Below, one piece after another: positions 11,100 to 23,460 of a stretch of DNA of 64,000 nt. The first letter of the stretch is position 1. Each line of letters opens with the position of its first letter. The stretch comes from Cephalopachus bancanus (taxonomy: Eukaryota; Chordata; Mammalia; Primates; Tarsiidae), in NCBI GenBank assembly GCA_027257055.1, contig JAPVLO010000054.1:4836001-4900000 (forward strand), in the 5' to 3' direction. The position numbers and the translations under genes were made by a program. The notes below the pieces were generated by a model. That model was not told the DNA's origin and did not search any database. It saw only the letters and a program-made list of their open reading frames with translations.

Positions 11100-11495
11100 T
11101 AAACATTAGACCTGATTTTTAGCCTTATCATTTTGATAGGTATTTTACTGCCTAGAAACTCTTTGTGTTATTGGCAGGCATTTTAGAATTTGCTTTTCTA
11201 GGTTACCTATTAAAATGTTAAACCAGATTATTCAAAGAAAAAATCTCTAGGGGGTCCCAAAGTGAGCAATTTTTGACACGGGGAAGTGTATGGGTATCTC
11301 AATCTCCTGTGTCCTATTTTAAAATACATTTCAAAACCTTGAGATAGTTACTTGATGCTAGGAGACCCAATGTGACCACAGGTATGGAATTTTATCAAGG
11401 TTTTTGTAAGTCTCAAAACATTGTATGTTACCAGTTACATCTTATTCACATACTTATGGCAAATATTAATCAGTGATAGAAATAAGAATTATGTT
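11100..11495. other. Unassigned spacer
   Basis: Nothing recognised. Confidence 0.45.
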
Positions 11496-11499
11496 CTTC

Positions 11500-11690
11500 A
11501 GTGCTTAGTGAGGATCAAGAAATATGCTAAGCACAGTATATATTGTCTCATTTCATCTTCTCAACCAACATTCCCATTTTCAGATGTGAAGATACTGAGA
11601 CTCAGACTGCTGAGGTTACTTGCCACAGGTCCCATAGGTAGTAAATAGAGAAACAGAGATTTGATCACTGCTCTGGGTACCTATCCAGCC
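11500..11690 (-). mobile_element. MIR SINE, antisense
   Basis: 'atatgctaagcacagtatat', 'ttttcagatgtgaagatact' and 'cttgccacaggtcccatagg' are in reversed MIR order, followed by a diverged end near 'gggtacctatccagcctgc'. Confidence 0.65.
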
Positions 11691-12140
11691 TGCATTTTTC
11701 TGTCACTCTCTAGAAATAGGCATTTAAAAAACAGGAGAATCTAGGGAAAATGTCAACTTTTCAAATGTCTGTATCTACCAGAAGTGCTTACTGTATTTGG
11801 GCCTAGTTTTCAAAAGCCTATAGAGACAAGGCAGAGAAAACACCCAGTAACATTCCCTGTGCCCAGGAGTCTCTGAGCTACTTGGGATGGTGCTGGCTAT
11901 CATCCCTGTGGCTTTATAATGCACTTACCCTCCCTCAGCCTACATTCAGACCTTGTTCCAAACAAAACGGCATGTCTGCTTTCCTGCCACTAATGGGTAA
12001 CGTTGTCGACTTACTTGATCTTGACAATTATTGTTTTGAAAGAAGCTTCTAAAAGTTTAATCATAGGGAATACTTAGTCACCAAATATAATTTCAAGGAG
12101 ATTTTAGAAACAAAATAAACAGTCCTGCCTCACCTACCCT
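11691..12140. other. Unassigned DNA
   Basis: No gene or repeat that I can support. Confidence 0.45.
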
Positions 12141-12156
12141 ATAAAGTTTTGGAGGG

Positions 12157-12452
12157 GCCGGGCTCGGTGGCTCAGCCTGTAATCCCAGCACTTTGGGAGG
12201 CCGAGGTGAGTGGACTGCCTGAGCCCGCGGGTTCGAGACCCCCCTGAGCAACTTGGCGAGACCTCATCTCTACAATAAATCAAAAAAAATTAGCCGTGCA
12301 CGTGCCTCTAGTTCCGGCTACTTGGAAGGCTGAGGCGGAAGGATCGCTGGAGCCCAGCAGGTCGAGGCTGCGGTGGCCGGGAGCAGCCACTGCACTCAAG
12401 TCTGGGTGACAGAGTGAGACTCCAACTCAAAAAAAATAAATAAATAAATAAA
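12157..12452 (+). mobile_element. Alu, lineage-specific subfamily
   Basis: Full-length sense copy. The target-site duplication 'ataaagttttggaggg' is perfect: 12141-12156 and 12453-12468. The tail is AAATAAATAAATA-type. The perfect flanks indicate a fairly recent insertion. Confidence 0.97.
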
Positions 12453-12639
12453 ATAAAGTTTTGGAGGGCCCAATGAGATGATGTGTTAATTTTTGAACAT
12501 GATATGCCTTTATTCAAACAAACGTAGCTATGTCCTGGGTCTTGACTTTGGTGTCTTATAAGCAAGAACATCTTACAACATTCATTTTGAAAGAAGATAA
12601 AGAAGGCAAGTCTGGCCAGAGATGTTGCAGAAAAGAAAT

Positions 12640-12800
12640 GTATAGTGATGTTAATGAGACTTGGCAGGTTTCTAGTTCTGTGACCTTGGCCTAATTTTCT
12701 GATACCTCTATACCTCAGTTTCTTTCTTTGAAAGATGGAGACACTCACAGAAACTCTTCCTAGGGTTACTGAGACTATGAAACAAGCGAATATGTATACA
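12640..12800 (+). mobile_element. MIR SINE fragment
   Basis: 'tctgtgaccttggcctaatt', 'tacctcagtttctttctttg' and 'agatggagacactcac' match the MIR core in sense order. 5' and 3' ends are lost. Confidence 0.6.
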
Positions 12801-13790
12801 GTGCTCACCAATTTTATGTCACAGAATCTCAGTAGTAGAAATATTAGCTCTTCTATTATTCTTCTCCATCACTGCCTTGATACACTTGCCTGGTGATGTC
12901 ATCAACCCTGAACAGCTGGGTGAGCCTCATGTTGTCAACTGCCCTTTAGCACAAGTGTTCTGATAGAAGGCCACCTGGTTGCTGACCAAGGACTTCCTTT
13001 TGCTCATTAAAATGTTATCATTTTCTCTGTACAAACCATAAGCATGTTGGCAGAAAATAGGGCCTCGCCCATTCGGCTGCCACGAACGTGGCTCAGCAGC
13101 TGCAGCAGCTTACGCGGTGAAGGATAAGTTTCACCTTCCTTAGGTAGAAAAGATTGCATGGATTTTGTAAGTAGGGAACTCCAACTATCGACCAGGGTAT
13201 TGTCCCCATGATCGCTTATCTTCTCAGGTCCTTTTGAGAAAATAAAATGAAAAGTAAAAAGGAGAAAGAAAAAAACTCAACTGTCGTTTTTTCCCCCAGA
13301 TTGCTTCGTTAATTAGTAGGTTTACATGTGGTCCCATTTACCCAGTGGCTTTGTTAGGCTTTAAAGACTTAATCAGTTGTTTGTACTAGCACTTGTCCTA
13401 GTTATTCGACACTTTTTGCTGTAGGTCAAAGTGACTAGACATTCTGGTTTTGCAGGACTGTTCCCAGTGACATGGCTCAAAGTGTTTCTTTTTAGCCACT
13501 GTATGATGTAATGTGGCCCTTTATTTCTCTCCTGGCCTCACAGAGACAGGAGACATGAAGTGATTGCTCTTGCAAAATGTTAATTGGAAGGATCAAATAT
13601 CATCCGTTTCTGCCTTCTTTTTTTAAGCAGAGGCTAAAATTAAAATGGAAAAGGTAGCTGGTAATTGCAATCTGCAAAAGCTGAGGTATCTGAAAAAATC
13701 ACACTGAACATAATTTCTATGGGGGAGGCACAGATTTGGTCAAACTAGTTTGGAGAGGCAAGAGAATGGCTATGAGAACAACTTGAAAAT
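12801..13790. other. Unassigned DNA
   Basis: About 1 kb with no coding block that I recognise. A short GC-richer island at 13062-13125 (with several CpG) stands out against its AT-rich surroundings, but it carries no known signature. Confidence 0.45.
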
Positions 13791-13808
13791 TAAGAATCTG
13801 GGAAAATA

Positions 13809-14101
13809 GGCCGGGCTTGGTGGCTCAGCCTGTAATCTCAGCACTTTGGGAGGTCAAGGCGAATGGATTGCCTGAGCCTGGGGGTTTGAGACCAGCCTGG
13901 GCAACTTGGCGAGACCTCGTCTCTACAATGAATTAAAAATTAGCTGGATGTGGTAGCACGTGCCTGTAGTTCTGGCTACTTGAAAGGCTGAGGTGGAAGG
14001 ATCTCCTGAGCCCAGTAGGTTGATGCTGGCGTGGCTGTGAGTGTGCCACTGCACTCCGGCCTGGGCGACAGAGTGAGACTCCAACTCAAAAATAAATAAA
14101 T
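13809..14101 (+). mobile_element. Alu, lineage-specific subfamily
   Basis: Full-length sense copy. The target-site duplication 'aagaatctgggaaaa' is perfect (13792-13806 and 14102-14116). A tail with AAATAAAT units. Confidence 0.97.
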
Positions 14102-14119
14102 AAAGAATCTGGGAAAACA

Positions 14120-14925
14120 AATCATCCTAGGAAAGTGAGTCCAAGCCAATGTGAAAAAGGAAACCAACTCAACGAAAGCACTCAGATCACAGCAAAGAAA
14201 GTGGCTTGTGAAATTTAAAGTTCTACCCTTGACTTTCACTGTAAAGTTTTAAGTACACACTCTGAATAGACCTTTGTTGGTTATTTATTCTCAATTTGAC
14301 TTCTTACATTTTGAATGTATTATTAGCCAGAGGAATACTAGCATTTTAGGGTTAGAAGGAGCATTGGGAGTCTTCTAGTCCTATTCTCTGCTGAAAATAT
14401 TTTGAAGGCATTTGTACAAACCCAGGCTGTAGGTATCTCTTCCATGTTCATTATCGTGAGATGGGGCGGCTACACTGGTAATTCTTTGTATATTTGCAAA
14501 ATTTAAATTGTTCTTGATTAGGTTGTTTCCCAGAGCACTTTTATAAAATTAGAATAAGATAAATTGTGGTGGAGAAAAATACTTGAGCATTATCATTAAG
14601 TTGCCTATCTGCCTTTGAGATGTAGCAGCATAAACGATTCAGTTGTGGGCCAAGTGAACACCTGCCATGTTGGAAAATGGTGCATTATGGTGTGTGTAGG
14701 AGGGAGCATCTGGCTTAGCCTAGATATTCATGATCAGTAGGAGTTCACAAAATGTTGAATCAACTGGTAACATGTGATATACTTTCTTGGGCTGGACTCT
14801 TTGGATTTCATGCGGAAGGAAGAAAGAATCACAGTCTAATATAACAGTCACAATAATATTCTTATATGGCAGTGAATTTTGCTGAGTTCATACTAAGTGC
14901 CAGTCACTATTCTCCATATATGTTT
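14120..14925. other. Unassigned DNA
   Basis: No gene. 'gggttagaaggagcattggg' with 'cttctagtcctattctctgc' (about 14350) resembles a mammal-wide old repeat whose family I cannot name with confidence. Confidence 0.4.
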
Positions 14926-14928
14926 TTA

Positions 14929-15362
14929 AAAGGGGAACCCCAAAGAACACTGGAATAATTTTTTGGAGAGTAGGCCCCTTATCGTACAGGCTTTCTCTGC
15001 TAGGAACCCATTGGCATCAGTGGACCAGCTAGTGTTGTGAGAGGCAGCATTTGGCTTCAGTGAATTTTGTTGTTGTTGTTGTTGAGATTCTTTCAATGTG
15101 TTTGCCCATTTCACGATGGGCGATTTACATGAACAATCTGCCAAGACCACACTGAGTGTTCAGCAGTTTTTGACTAAAAGTAGCATGAGCCCCATACCTC
15201 ACCCTCTCTATTCACTCAATCTTGTTCTGAAGGACTTTTTTTTTTGTTTCCCCAGATGAAAAAAGGGAAACGTTTTGCTGATGTGGAAGAGGTAAAACAA
15301 AAAATGACAGAAGCACTAAAAGTCATCAAAATTGACCAGTTCAAAAGCTCTTTTGAATAGTG
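14929..15362 (+). mobile_element. Mariner deletion derivative, copy 1 (3'-truncated)
   Basis: It starts with the inverted-repeat sequence 'aggggaacccc' followed by 'aacactggaataattttttgg', as in the copies at 19246 and 52241. After about 135 bp of 5' non-coding sequence it jumps into the last third of a mariner transposase. The encoded residues around 'HPLYSLNLVLKD' are a decayed form of the conserved SPDLA block that carries the third catalytic aspartate, followed by the KGKxFADVEEVKQK block. Frames are broken. It ends near 15362 at a CA-rich stretch, without the 3' inverted repeat. The junction region has become GTT repeats (about 15068-15082). Confidence 0.85.
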
Positions 15363-15439
15363 AAAAAAGCACCTTGAATATGCACACATACACACACACA
15401 TAAAGATATATACATTGTGTGTACAGATATATACATAAT

Positions 15440-15590
15440 TACTCACTTAGTCTTTTATAACATTTAATCTTTACAACATCCTTTGAGGTAGAAACTATTA
15501 TTATCCTCATTTTACAAATTAGGAAATTGAGGACTGGAAAGTCTGAGTGATTAGCTGAGGCTATTCAAGCCCAAGTTAGGTGAAATCGTA
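15440..15590 (-). mobile_element. MIR SINE, antisense
   Basis: 'acatttaatctttacaacat', 'ttgaggtagaaactattatt' and 'cctcattttacaaattagga' then 'attgaggactggaaag' follow the reversed MIR consensus closely. Confidence 0.8.
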
Positions 15591-15599
15591 TTAAAAAAT

Positions 15600-16890
15600 A
15601 CATTTCAAGCCTCCCTTCACAAGTAGGTAAACTTAGATCACAGGGGGATAAAGTTGTTTTCTCAATAGAAAAACAGGTCTACTCTGTCAGTTTCTCTTTC
15701 ATGGTGTCGCATGCTCCACCCCTGTTGACTGGGAGTTAAACTAGGTGATTTCTAAGATTCCCTCAGTCCCTCAAATGACATATTTGTATGAGTCAAGCAA
15801 ATGTGAAATTTAGGTATTGTCTTGAAAACTTCCCCCCATATAAACTTTTTTTTTCTTTCAGGGATAGGTGTGTCTTTCCAGAAACAGTCAATAACACAAA
15901 GCTTTTGTTACTTAATGGAAGTGATAGAAAGAAAAAATATTACCAAGATTGCCATTTTATTTTGCTCATCATGTATCCTTAAAGAAAATACTTAGCATGG
16001 ACATACATATAATTACATACATTAAAGAAGATTAGACAAGGTAAGGTTAGAATAGAATGAAATTAACCATGCAGACAAGCTGGAACATTACAGAATTCTC
16101 CAGCTATCTCCCATTCGTTGCTAGGAGTTTGATAATTACATCACAGCCAGAATTTTTTGAGTGTTCAGGCATTTTTGTGGAGATGCCTGTTTTTATTTCT
16201 TTCGTCTAGCAGTGGTCTTTATACTTTAAGATGCCTTCGAGTTATTGTATAGGGTTGTATAAACACAAGATAATGTAAGCTATAATATATAGATGAAATA
16301 GGGTTTTTTTAAATGAGTATTTTTGACTATGTGAAATTTTCCCCTTTATGTGCAGGTTTTGAAACCTAACTGTGGAAAAGATATACACTTTAAATCCATC
16401 TATCAAATATATTGATTGTAAATTCAGTAAAATAACAACTGGCATAGCAACCATTATACTGAGAATTGTTCAATGGATTGTTTTGGGGGTTGGATAGATA
16501 TCATCAGAGAGAAGACTGCCTGCCCGTAGGAATTTTGATAGCATCTGTCAGAGAATTCAGAGATATTAGATACAAGATTTTAAAAGTTTATAGCTTTCCA
16601 TTCAATCAACTGACCTGAATATGATCCTCGAATATTCTTGGATCATTGAACATATGTTCCTACTTTGGTGAAGTATTTTTTTTTTAAACCTAATTGCTTC
16701 TCTAGTGCTGTTCCTGCACTTAACACAAAAGTCTGTAAAAGTGATTATTCCCATTGTATATTAATGGCTTCTTTCTGTAAGATAATACTCTCAAGTATAC
16801 CCGTGTCTCTTCTATGTTGTTATCCCAATTCTTAGTAGAAGTGCCTAACTCATACCATTTGCTCAATAATTGTCTATTGATAGAATCAAC
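15600..16890. other. Unassigned, AT-rich DNA
   Basis: About 1.3 kb. The part after about 16600 may already be decayed L1, continuous with the next element, but I cannot align it by eye. Confidence 0.4.
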
Positions 16891-17625
16891 TAATCTGTCA
16901 TAGTTTCTTTGGAGTTTTCTATGTTCAAAATCATATTATCTATGAATAATGAAAATTTGTTCTTTTTTTTCTTTTTCTTTTTCCAGTCCTTACATCTCTA
17001 ATTTCTTCTTCTTTTCTTTTTTTCTTATTGTGGCCTCCAGTTGAATGATCGATCAGTAAAAGCGAAAGAAAGCTTACATCTTTCCCTTCTTCTTGATTCA
17101 AATGAAAAGATTTTAATATTTCACCATAAAGCAAGACATTTTTGATGAAGGTATTTCTGTAGTTATCCTTTCTCATGCTAAGAAAGTTACTTCTATACCT
17201 AGTTTGCCAAGAGGATTTAATTTTATCATGAATGTATGTTGAATTTTGTTGAACGATGCTTCTTTTTCTCTATGAGATAATCATATGAGTCCTGAATCTG
17301 CTTATAAATTGCATTGATTTATTTTCTAATATTAACTAATTCTTGGAATGACGCCAACTTGGTCGTTTTATATTACCCTTTTAATATATTGCTTTGGTTA
17401 ACTAGTAATTTTGCTTGAGATTTTAGGGTGCAAAGTTTACCTGTAGCTTTCCTTTTTCGTACTGAATTGTTTTGCTGGATCATCATTAACTGAGAAATAA
17501 CTCCTCCTTCCCTCATTTACCCCAGATAGAAGATAGAATTGAACTTTAATATCAAAGAAAATATGATTGAGCCTAGATTTTTTTTTTTCATGGGATAGTT
17601 GTTTTCTTTTTAAGTGACAATTCAA

Positions 17626-17925
17626 TTTCTTCTTGTGCTAGTTTTGGTAAGTTATGTTTTTATTGTGTTACTTTTGATATTATATTTTAAAAGATATTTT
17701 TCTATTATATTAAAATTTTTAATTTATAGGAATAAAGTTAAGTATAACTTTTAATCTTTTGCCAATCTGATGTATGTGTATGGTAGTGTTGTAGTTCTTC
17801 TTTGATGTATATTTCTTCTTGTGTTCGTTTTGGTTAAGTTATAGTTTTAAATAAATTTTTCTATGACATTAAAATTTTATATTTATTGGCATAAAGCTAT
17901 TTATTATATTACCTAATTATATTTG
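17626..17925 (-). repeat. Partial duplication inside the old L1
   Basis: 17626-17740 ('tttcttcttgtgctagtttt', then 'tttttctattatattaaaat', then 'ataggaataaagttaag') recurs at 17810-17905 ('tttcttcttgtgttcgtttt', then 'tttttctatgacattaaaat', then 'attggcataaagctatt'). In an intact L1 this block occurs once. The two copies differ considerably. Confidence 0.7.
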
Positions 17926-18011
17926 TGATGCCTGTAGGATCTGTAGTGAGGTTCAAGTTTTTTCCATTTCTGATATATTTGTATCCTCTCTCTTTTTAAA
18001 ATGTCAGTTTT

Positions 18012-18385
<374 letters not shown>

Positions 18386-19245
18386 TTAATATTTTATTGA
18401 TTTTTGTTCCTATCTTTACTATTTTCCTTCTTTATATTTCTTACAGAGTTTGTGGTATTTCTTTTTTAACTTTTTGAAATATATTTTTTATTGATGTGAA
18501 GCCTTTCTACTTTTTAAATATAATATTTAATGTTTTATAAGATAAACATTTTTTACATTATTAACATCTTTAAAACTGGGATGTGTCTTACAATTGATGA
18601 CAAGTTGTCGTTCAATTGCAAGCATTTTTTCTCATAGTCTATAAAATATTGGCACATCTTCTAACAGATAATATTATAGATTCAATAAAAGGAAATGCAT
18701 GCATTTGAGGCTACAAATCTTCCTCCAAACAGTACTTTTGCTTGATTTCCACAAGTGTGTTTGTTTCTTCTTTCTCAGTGCTGTATTCTGGATTGTTTCT
18801 TCTTTCTTCCAGTTTACTCTTTCTCTCTTCATCCATGTGTGATATGTTCATGTGTGTTTATGTAATTTCAGTTATTACACTTTCCAGTTTTAAAAGTTTG
18901 TTTTTTAAAATTGGTGATGCCGCTTATTAAAGTTTCCTATTTTCTAAAGTATTTTAAAATTTATCTTTAAACATATTTATCTTTTAACATGATTAAACAT
19001 AGTAAACAATTGTTTTATAGTCTGTGTTTGACACTTCCGCTATCTGAAGTCTTTTTGGCTCGTTTCTATTCTCTGTAGTTGGCTCTGGTTCTTTCTCATG
19101 GAGTTTTGTTTCTTTGTGTTTAATTGTGCTGGTCATTATACTTTAAAAACATTTTAAAAAGACATATACATGAAAGTCACAAATCTTAAAATGTATAGCC
19201 CAATGCCTATCCATATAACTCTCACTCAGATCAAAATATAGAATA

Positions 19246-19998
19246 CGAGGGGAACCCCCCCCCCCGAAAAAAACTGGAATTATCTTTTGGAGGGCGGCCC
19301 TTTGTAGTATAGGCTTTCCCCACTAGGTAAGTGTTCTAGGAACCCATCGGCATCAGAGTACCAGCTAGTGTTGTGAGAGGGTGGGTTCGGCTTCAGTGAA
19401 TTTTTTTTTGTTTGTTTGTTTGAGTTGGAGTCTCACTGTCGCCCAGACTGGAGTGCAGTGGCCGCTCCCGGCCACCGCAGCCTCGACCTGCTGGGCTCCA
19501 GCGATCCTTCCGCCTCAGCCTTCCCAGTAGCCGGAATTACAGGCATGCGCTACCACGCCCGGCTGACTTTTTGATTTATTGTAGAGATGAGGTCTCACCA
19601 AGTTGCCCAGGTGGGTCTCGAACCCGCGGGCTCAGGCGATCCACTCACCTCAGCCTCCCAAGGCGCGGGATTACAGGCTGAGCCACCGAGCCCGGCTGAA
19701 TTTTTTTTAATTTGGAGATTCTTTCAACGCATTTGCTCATTTCATGGTGATTTACACGAACAACCTGCCCATTCCACTGAGTGTTCAGCAGTTTTTGGCC
19801 AAAAACAACATGACCCTCATGCCCCACCCTTCCCATTCACCCGATCTCGCCCTAAGTAACTTTTTTTTGTTTCCTTGGATGAAAAAAGTCCTTGAAAGGG
19901 AAACGTTTTGCTGATGTGAAAGAAATGAAACAAGAAATGGCAGAAGCACTGAAAAGCATCAAAATTGATGAGTTCAAAGAATTGGGATTGGGGTGAGG
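19246..19998 (+). mobile_element. Mariner deletion derivative, copy 2, split by an Alu
   Basis: It begins at a TA dinucleotide (19244-19245) with 'cgaggggaacccccc', then 'ctggaattatcttttggagg', and follows copies 1 and 3. An antisense Alu sits at 19410-19696, exactly at the deletion junction. After the Alu come the transposase blocks: the residues 'HPSHSPDLALSNFF', then a frameshift, then the VLKGKRFADV-like block at 19890-19985. It ends near 19998 without a clear 3' inverted repeat. 'cctaggaacccatcggcatc'-type sequence is shared with both other copies. Confidence 0.88.
19410..19696 (-). mobile_element. Alu, lineage-specific subfamily, inside mariner copy 2
   Basis: Antisense, with poly(T) and TTTG units, then 'gagttggagtctcactgtcg'. 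Target-site duplication 'tgaatttttttt' at 19398-19409 and 19697-19708. It keeps the left-arm block 'gtctcgaacccgcgggctc'. Because it interrupts the mariner copy, it dates after that mariner insertion. Confidence 0.95.
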
Positions 19999-19999
19999 A

Positions 20000-20910
20000 A
20001 ACTTTCTTTTAAAAAAAGAAATGTTGTTTGGTTTTTTGGGGTAGGGGGAAGACCAAGTTCAAATCTGATATTCCCTAGACCACCCAAAGGGTATAAACCC
20101 AGGCTGTAAATTTGTAGGAGGGCTAGTTGACTTTTGGGGACCCAGTTGAAAAGATGGCTGATTTATGAGAGAACTCACTTTGAGCAGACTCTGCACTTGG
20201 ACTTGCCCTACCCACAAGTCTACCGCAACTGCAATTCAGATTTATAGCTTTTACTTTTTACTGGCAAGCGCTCGTAGAACAAAGTAACTTTGTTCTTATC
20301 TTTCTGGGTTCTGCCTTTTCCTAGATGTTGCAGTAGTTTCTTACTGTTTTGTTATTCTGTAATACTTTTAATAGCATGTTTTGTTTTAATGTTCTACCCA
20401 GGTTTTAAAATTGTTCTCAGGAGGAGGGTTTTTCTGTTGTTGTGGTATTTATCTAGTATTTTTAAACTTTATTTTTCTTCAGTTGTGGACTTTTTTTTTT
20501 TTTAACAGATTTTAGGCAGATTCGTGATATATAAAACACATAGTAGAAGAGAGTAGTGCTTACAATTATGCAGATATTAATGGACTTAGGAGAAGGGGAT
20601 CTTTCTCCAAAAAGCCATTTTTCTTCTGGGTCAGGAACTGCTTTCTATTTTCTATTTGGATCCCGGGTGGTCTTCATTTGTTTGGTACTACTGTGACCAC
20701 ACATTCCACCCTAATGGACTTAACCAGGGCCTCTAAATGGTACTTATATCTTAAAAGATTAAAAAGAAAGGGAATCACAAATATTACAATTTATTTAAAT
20801 TGTCTAGCCAATTAATACTTGGATGAAAATGTCATTTTGATTCCCCTCCTAAACATAAGGCCTAAATCTAATGTCCCCACCTACCTTGATATGTTCCATC
20901 TTAACCTTAC
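20000..20910. other. Unassigned, AT-rich DNA
   Basis: No gene. 20280-20520 has a T-rich antisense-L1 look, but I cannot place it. Confidence 0.4.
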
Positions 20911-20914
20911 ATTA

Positions 20915-21060
20915 AAAAAAATTATCTTTTATCTATTTTTATAGATTTAGGGGTACATGTGTCATTTTGTTACATGGATATATTGCATAGTGGTAAAGTC
21001 TGAGATTTTAGTGTAGCCATCACCTGAGTAGTGTACATTTACTTATTTCTATCTTTTTTT
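20915..21060 (-). mobile_element. L1 3' UTR fragment, antisense
   Basis: 'atagatttaggggtacatgt', 'ttgttacatggatatattgc' and 'gtagccatcacctgagtag' match the reversed 3' UTR of older L1 elements. It is interrupted by the AluJ that follows. Confidence 0.7.
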
Positions 21061-21068
21061 TTCTTTTC

Positions 21069-21362
21069 TTGTTTTCCTTTTTTTTTTTTGAGATAGGATC
21101 TCTATTGCCTAGACTGGAGTGCAGTAGCACGATCATGGCTTACTGCTACCTTGAACTCCTAGGGTCAATTGATCCTCCTACCTCAGCACCTTGAGTATCT
21201 GAGACCACAGGGATATGCCACCACACCCAGCTAATTTTTTTTTTTTGGTAGAGGCTGGCTCTTTCTATGTTGTCAGGCTGGCCTCTAACTCTTGGCTTCA
21301 AGCAATCTTCCCATCTAAGCCTCTAAAATGCTGGGATTATAGGCATGAGCCACCATGCCCTG
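21069..21362 (-). mobile_element. AluJ-type element, antisense
   Basis: Poly(T), 'gagataggatctctattgcc', a second T-rich linker, then 'gcatgagccaccatgccctg'. Imperfect flanking repeats: 'tatttctatctt' (about 21043) and 'tattcctatctt' (about 21365). It has the right-arm sequence of ordinary AluJ and lacks the window's special subfamily changes, so it is older. Confidence 0.9.
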
Positions 21363-22139
21363 CCTATTCCTATCTTGACTTTTGATCACTCACAATGTTC
21401 TTTTGCTGGTCAGAACCCTGCTTATTTCTCATTGCCATAAGAAAAATGGATTTATATATCTTGCCAGCCACGTAGCCAGCTCTCTCTTCCTCCCTCGATC
21501 CCTCCCTCCCTCCCTTTCCTCCTCCCTTTTAATAAATTATTGATTTTTGCCATGAGTTTCGCAAACTAGTTGTGAACTACGAATGTATCTTAACTCCCCC
21601 GAGGCTCTGCTGGTGAATAAGAGTTTTTTAAAGTGATGAGTTGCCAGTTGAAACTCCTTCCTCGGATGAGGGAGGGTGGAGAGTGGCCAGGAGGAAAGCG
21701 TACATGTCCTGACTCATTGCAGCTGATGGCCAGGATCTATCTCCAATTGTGTGAAATCAGAGGTAGACTTACCAGACATTCTTGCTTCATGAAGTGGGCG
21801 TGCCCTGTGCTTTCTGCCTCTGGATTTGAGTGGAATCCACATGAATGTATAAGACTCTTCAACAATTCATCAAGGCATGCCTTATTCTTGTTTTTCCCCC
21901 TTCCAGGCCATTTAGGGAGAAGAAAACCACAGTTTTTTACACTCTCAGTGAGGAAGGTAAAGAATGAAGCAACATCTGAAATCCAGTCACTAAAATGATG
22001 ACTTGGAGTTTTATAAACAGAACAAGTCTTTGCATGGATTTGAGATCTTGGCCGTGGCATCAAGGCTGAGGGAAAAGCACGTTTCCCTAATCAACTTAGG
22101 TATATGTGGAACAGCATTTCTCAGCCCAACTTCTTACTT
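21363..22139. other. Unassigned DNA with a CCCT-rich tract
   Basis: Mostly unrecognised. The plus (21633-21998) and minus (21737-22063) frames overlap; neither resembles a known protein. Confidence 0.45.
21481..21528. repeat. (TCCC)n simple repeat
   Basis: CT-rich run with five perfect CCCT units around 21500-21520. Confidence 0.9.
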
Positions 22140-22443
22140 TTTTTAAATTAAATTTTTTGGGGGGGAATTGGGGTCTCTGTCAACCAGGCTGGAGTGTAGT
22201 GGCACAATCACAGCTCAATACAGCTTCAAACCCCTAGGCTCAGGTGATCCTTCCATCTCAGCCTCCTGAGTAGCCAGGACTATAGGTTCATGCCACCATC
22301 CCTGGCTAACTTTTTGATTTTGTATAGAGATGAGGTTTCGCTATGTTGCTTGGGCTGGTCTCCAACTCCTGGGCTTAAGCAATCCTCCTGCCTTGGCCTC
22401 CCAAATTGCCAGGATTACACACATGAGCCACAGCACCTGGCTC
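22140..22443 (-). mobile_element. AluJ-type element, antisense
   Basis: 'ggggtctctgtcaaccaggc' to 'gagccacagcacctggctc', with the AluJ-type 'ctcaatacagcttcaaaccc'. Strongly diverged, consistent with an early primate insertion. Confidence 0.9.
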
Positions 22444-23230
22444 AATCCAAATTTTTAATGCCAATTCTCTAGTAGCAAAAAAGTTACAGTCAAGCTTTAC
22501 TTTAGACGTCTATATTATGGAAACAATGCATTTTACTTTCTAAATATGACATTAAATTATAATATTGAATGTGCTTTTTCAAGATACTCTTCCTCCTCCC
22601 TCTCCCCACCCCATATGGTCCCTTCTAACCCTCACCCTCTGATTTGAGGATCACTGAACACCACAGTTGAACTGCCCTACTTATGATACTATGAATCTGT
22701 AGCCAATTCTGTCCAAGAGACTCAGGGTATTCTCCACAGGAAGTCCAAAAGCAATCTTTGCATGCAATGTTAATTAAAGTAGGAGAAGGTTTGGTATTTC
22801 TTTAAGAATACAATGCACACACACTGGCTCAAGTTGCTTGCTCAGACACAATTTAAGTTGTCACCCTGACACGAATGATCTTGTTGAAGATCTAAGCCAT
22901 TCAAAATGATTATTTATATAGTTATGATTTTGGACTGCACAGAATCTTTCATTTATTTTTCCACAAGCCTCAGAAAGAAGCTAATTTTTTGGCTAATGTC
23001 TGGTGGCCAGAGAAACAGATCGTTGGCAAATGAGGAAACAGGGTCCAAAGAGGCACATTTTTCCCAAGTCAAAGAATTCATCTTTAAGATTCCTCAGTGC
23101 CTAATATAGTGCTGGGTGTGTAGATGGTGATAAGTAAATATGTTTAGATCAACAATTGAAGTTTTCTGTATAGACATTCTTGAGGGATAGTCTTGCAGCT
23201 TTTGGGGACGATGACGGGTGAGGCTGCAGA
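22444..23230. other. Unassigned, AT-rich DNA
   Basis: No gene or repeat that I can support. Confidence 0.45.
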
Positions 23231-23460
23231 GGTGAAGACGAAAGAGGAATCAGACTGGTCTTGGTGTCAGATGCCATCTCTGCCTCATATTATGTGACCT
23301 TAGAAAAATTACTTAAACTTTCTGTGCCTCAATTGTGTCACTGTCAAAGAGGAATTATAATACCCTGCTTTCCCATTTCTAAAGATTAGAATTAGTGTAT
23401 ATGGAGTGGTTGGCACGTACACATCTCTCACTAAGTGGTGGCTACTATTATTATTGGTAA
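23231..23460 (+). mobile_element. MIR SINE
   Basis: 'tatgtgaccttagaaaaatt', 'taaactttctgtgcctcaat', 'aggaattataataccctgct' and 'taagtggtggctactattat' follow the MIR consensus in sense orientation across most of its length. Confidence 0.85.

Noticed and set aside
13062..13125. Small CpG-containing patch as a CpG island or promoter
   Set aside because: It is only about 60 bp long, far below the length of an island, with no TATA box, initiator or exon nearby.
14350..14420. Possible named ancient repeat near 'gggttagaaggagcattggg'
   Set aside because: The resemblance is limited to about 50 bp and I cannot assign a family, so it is mentioned only in the spacer entry.
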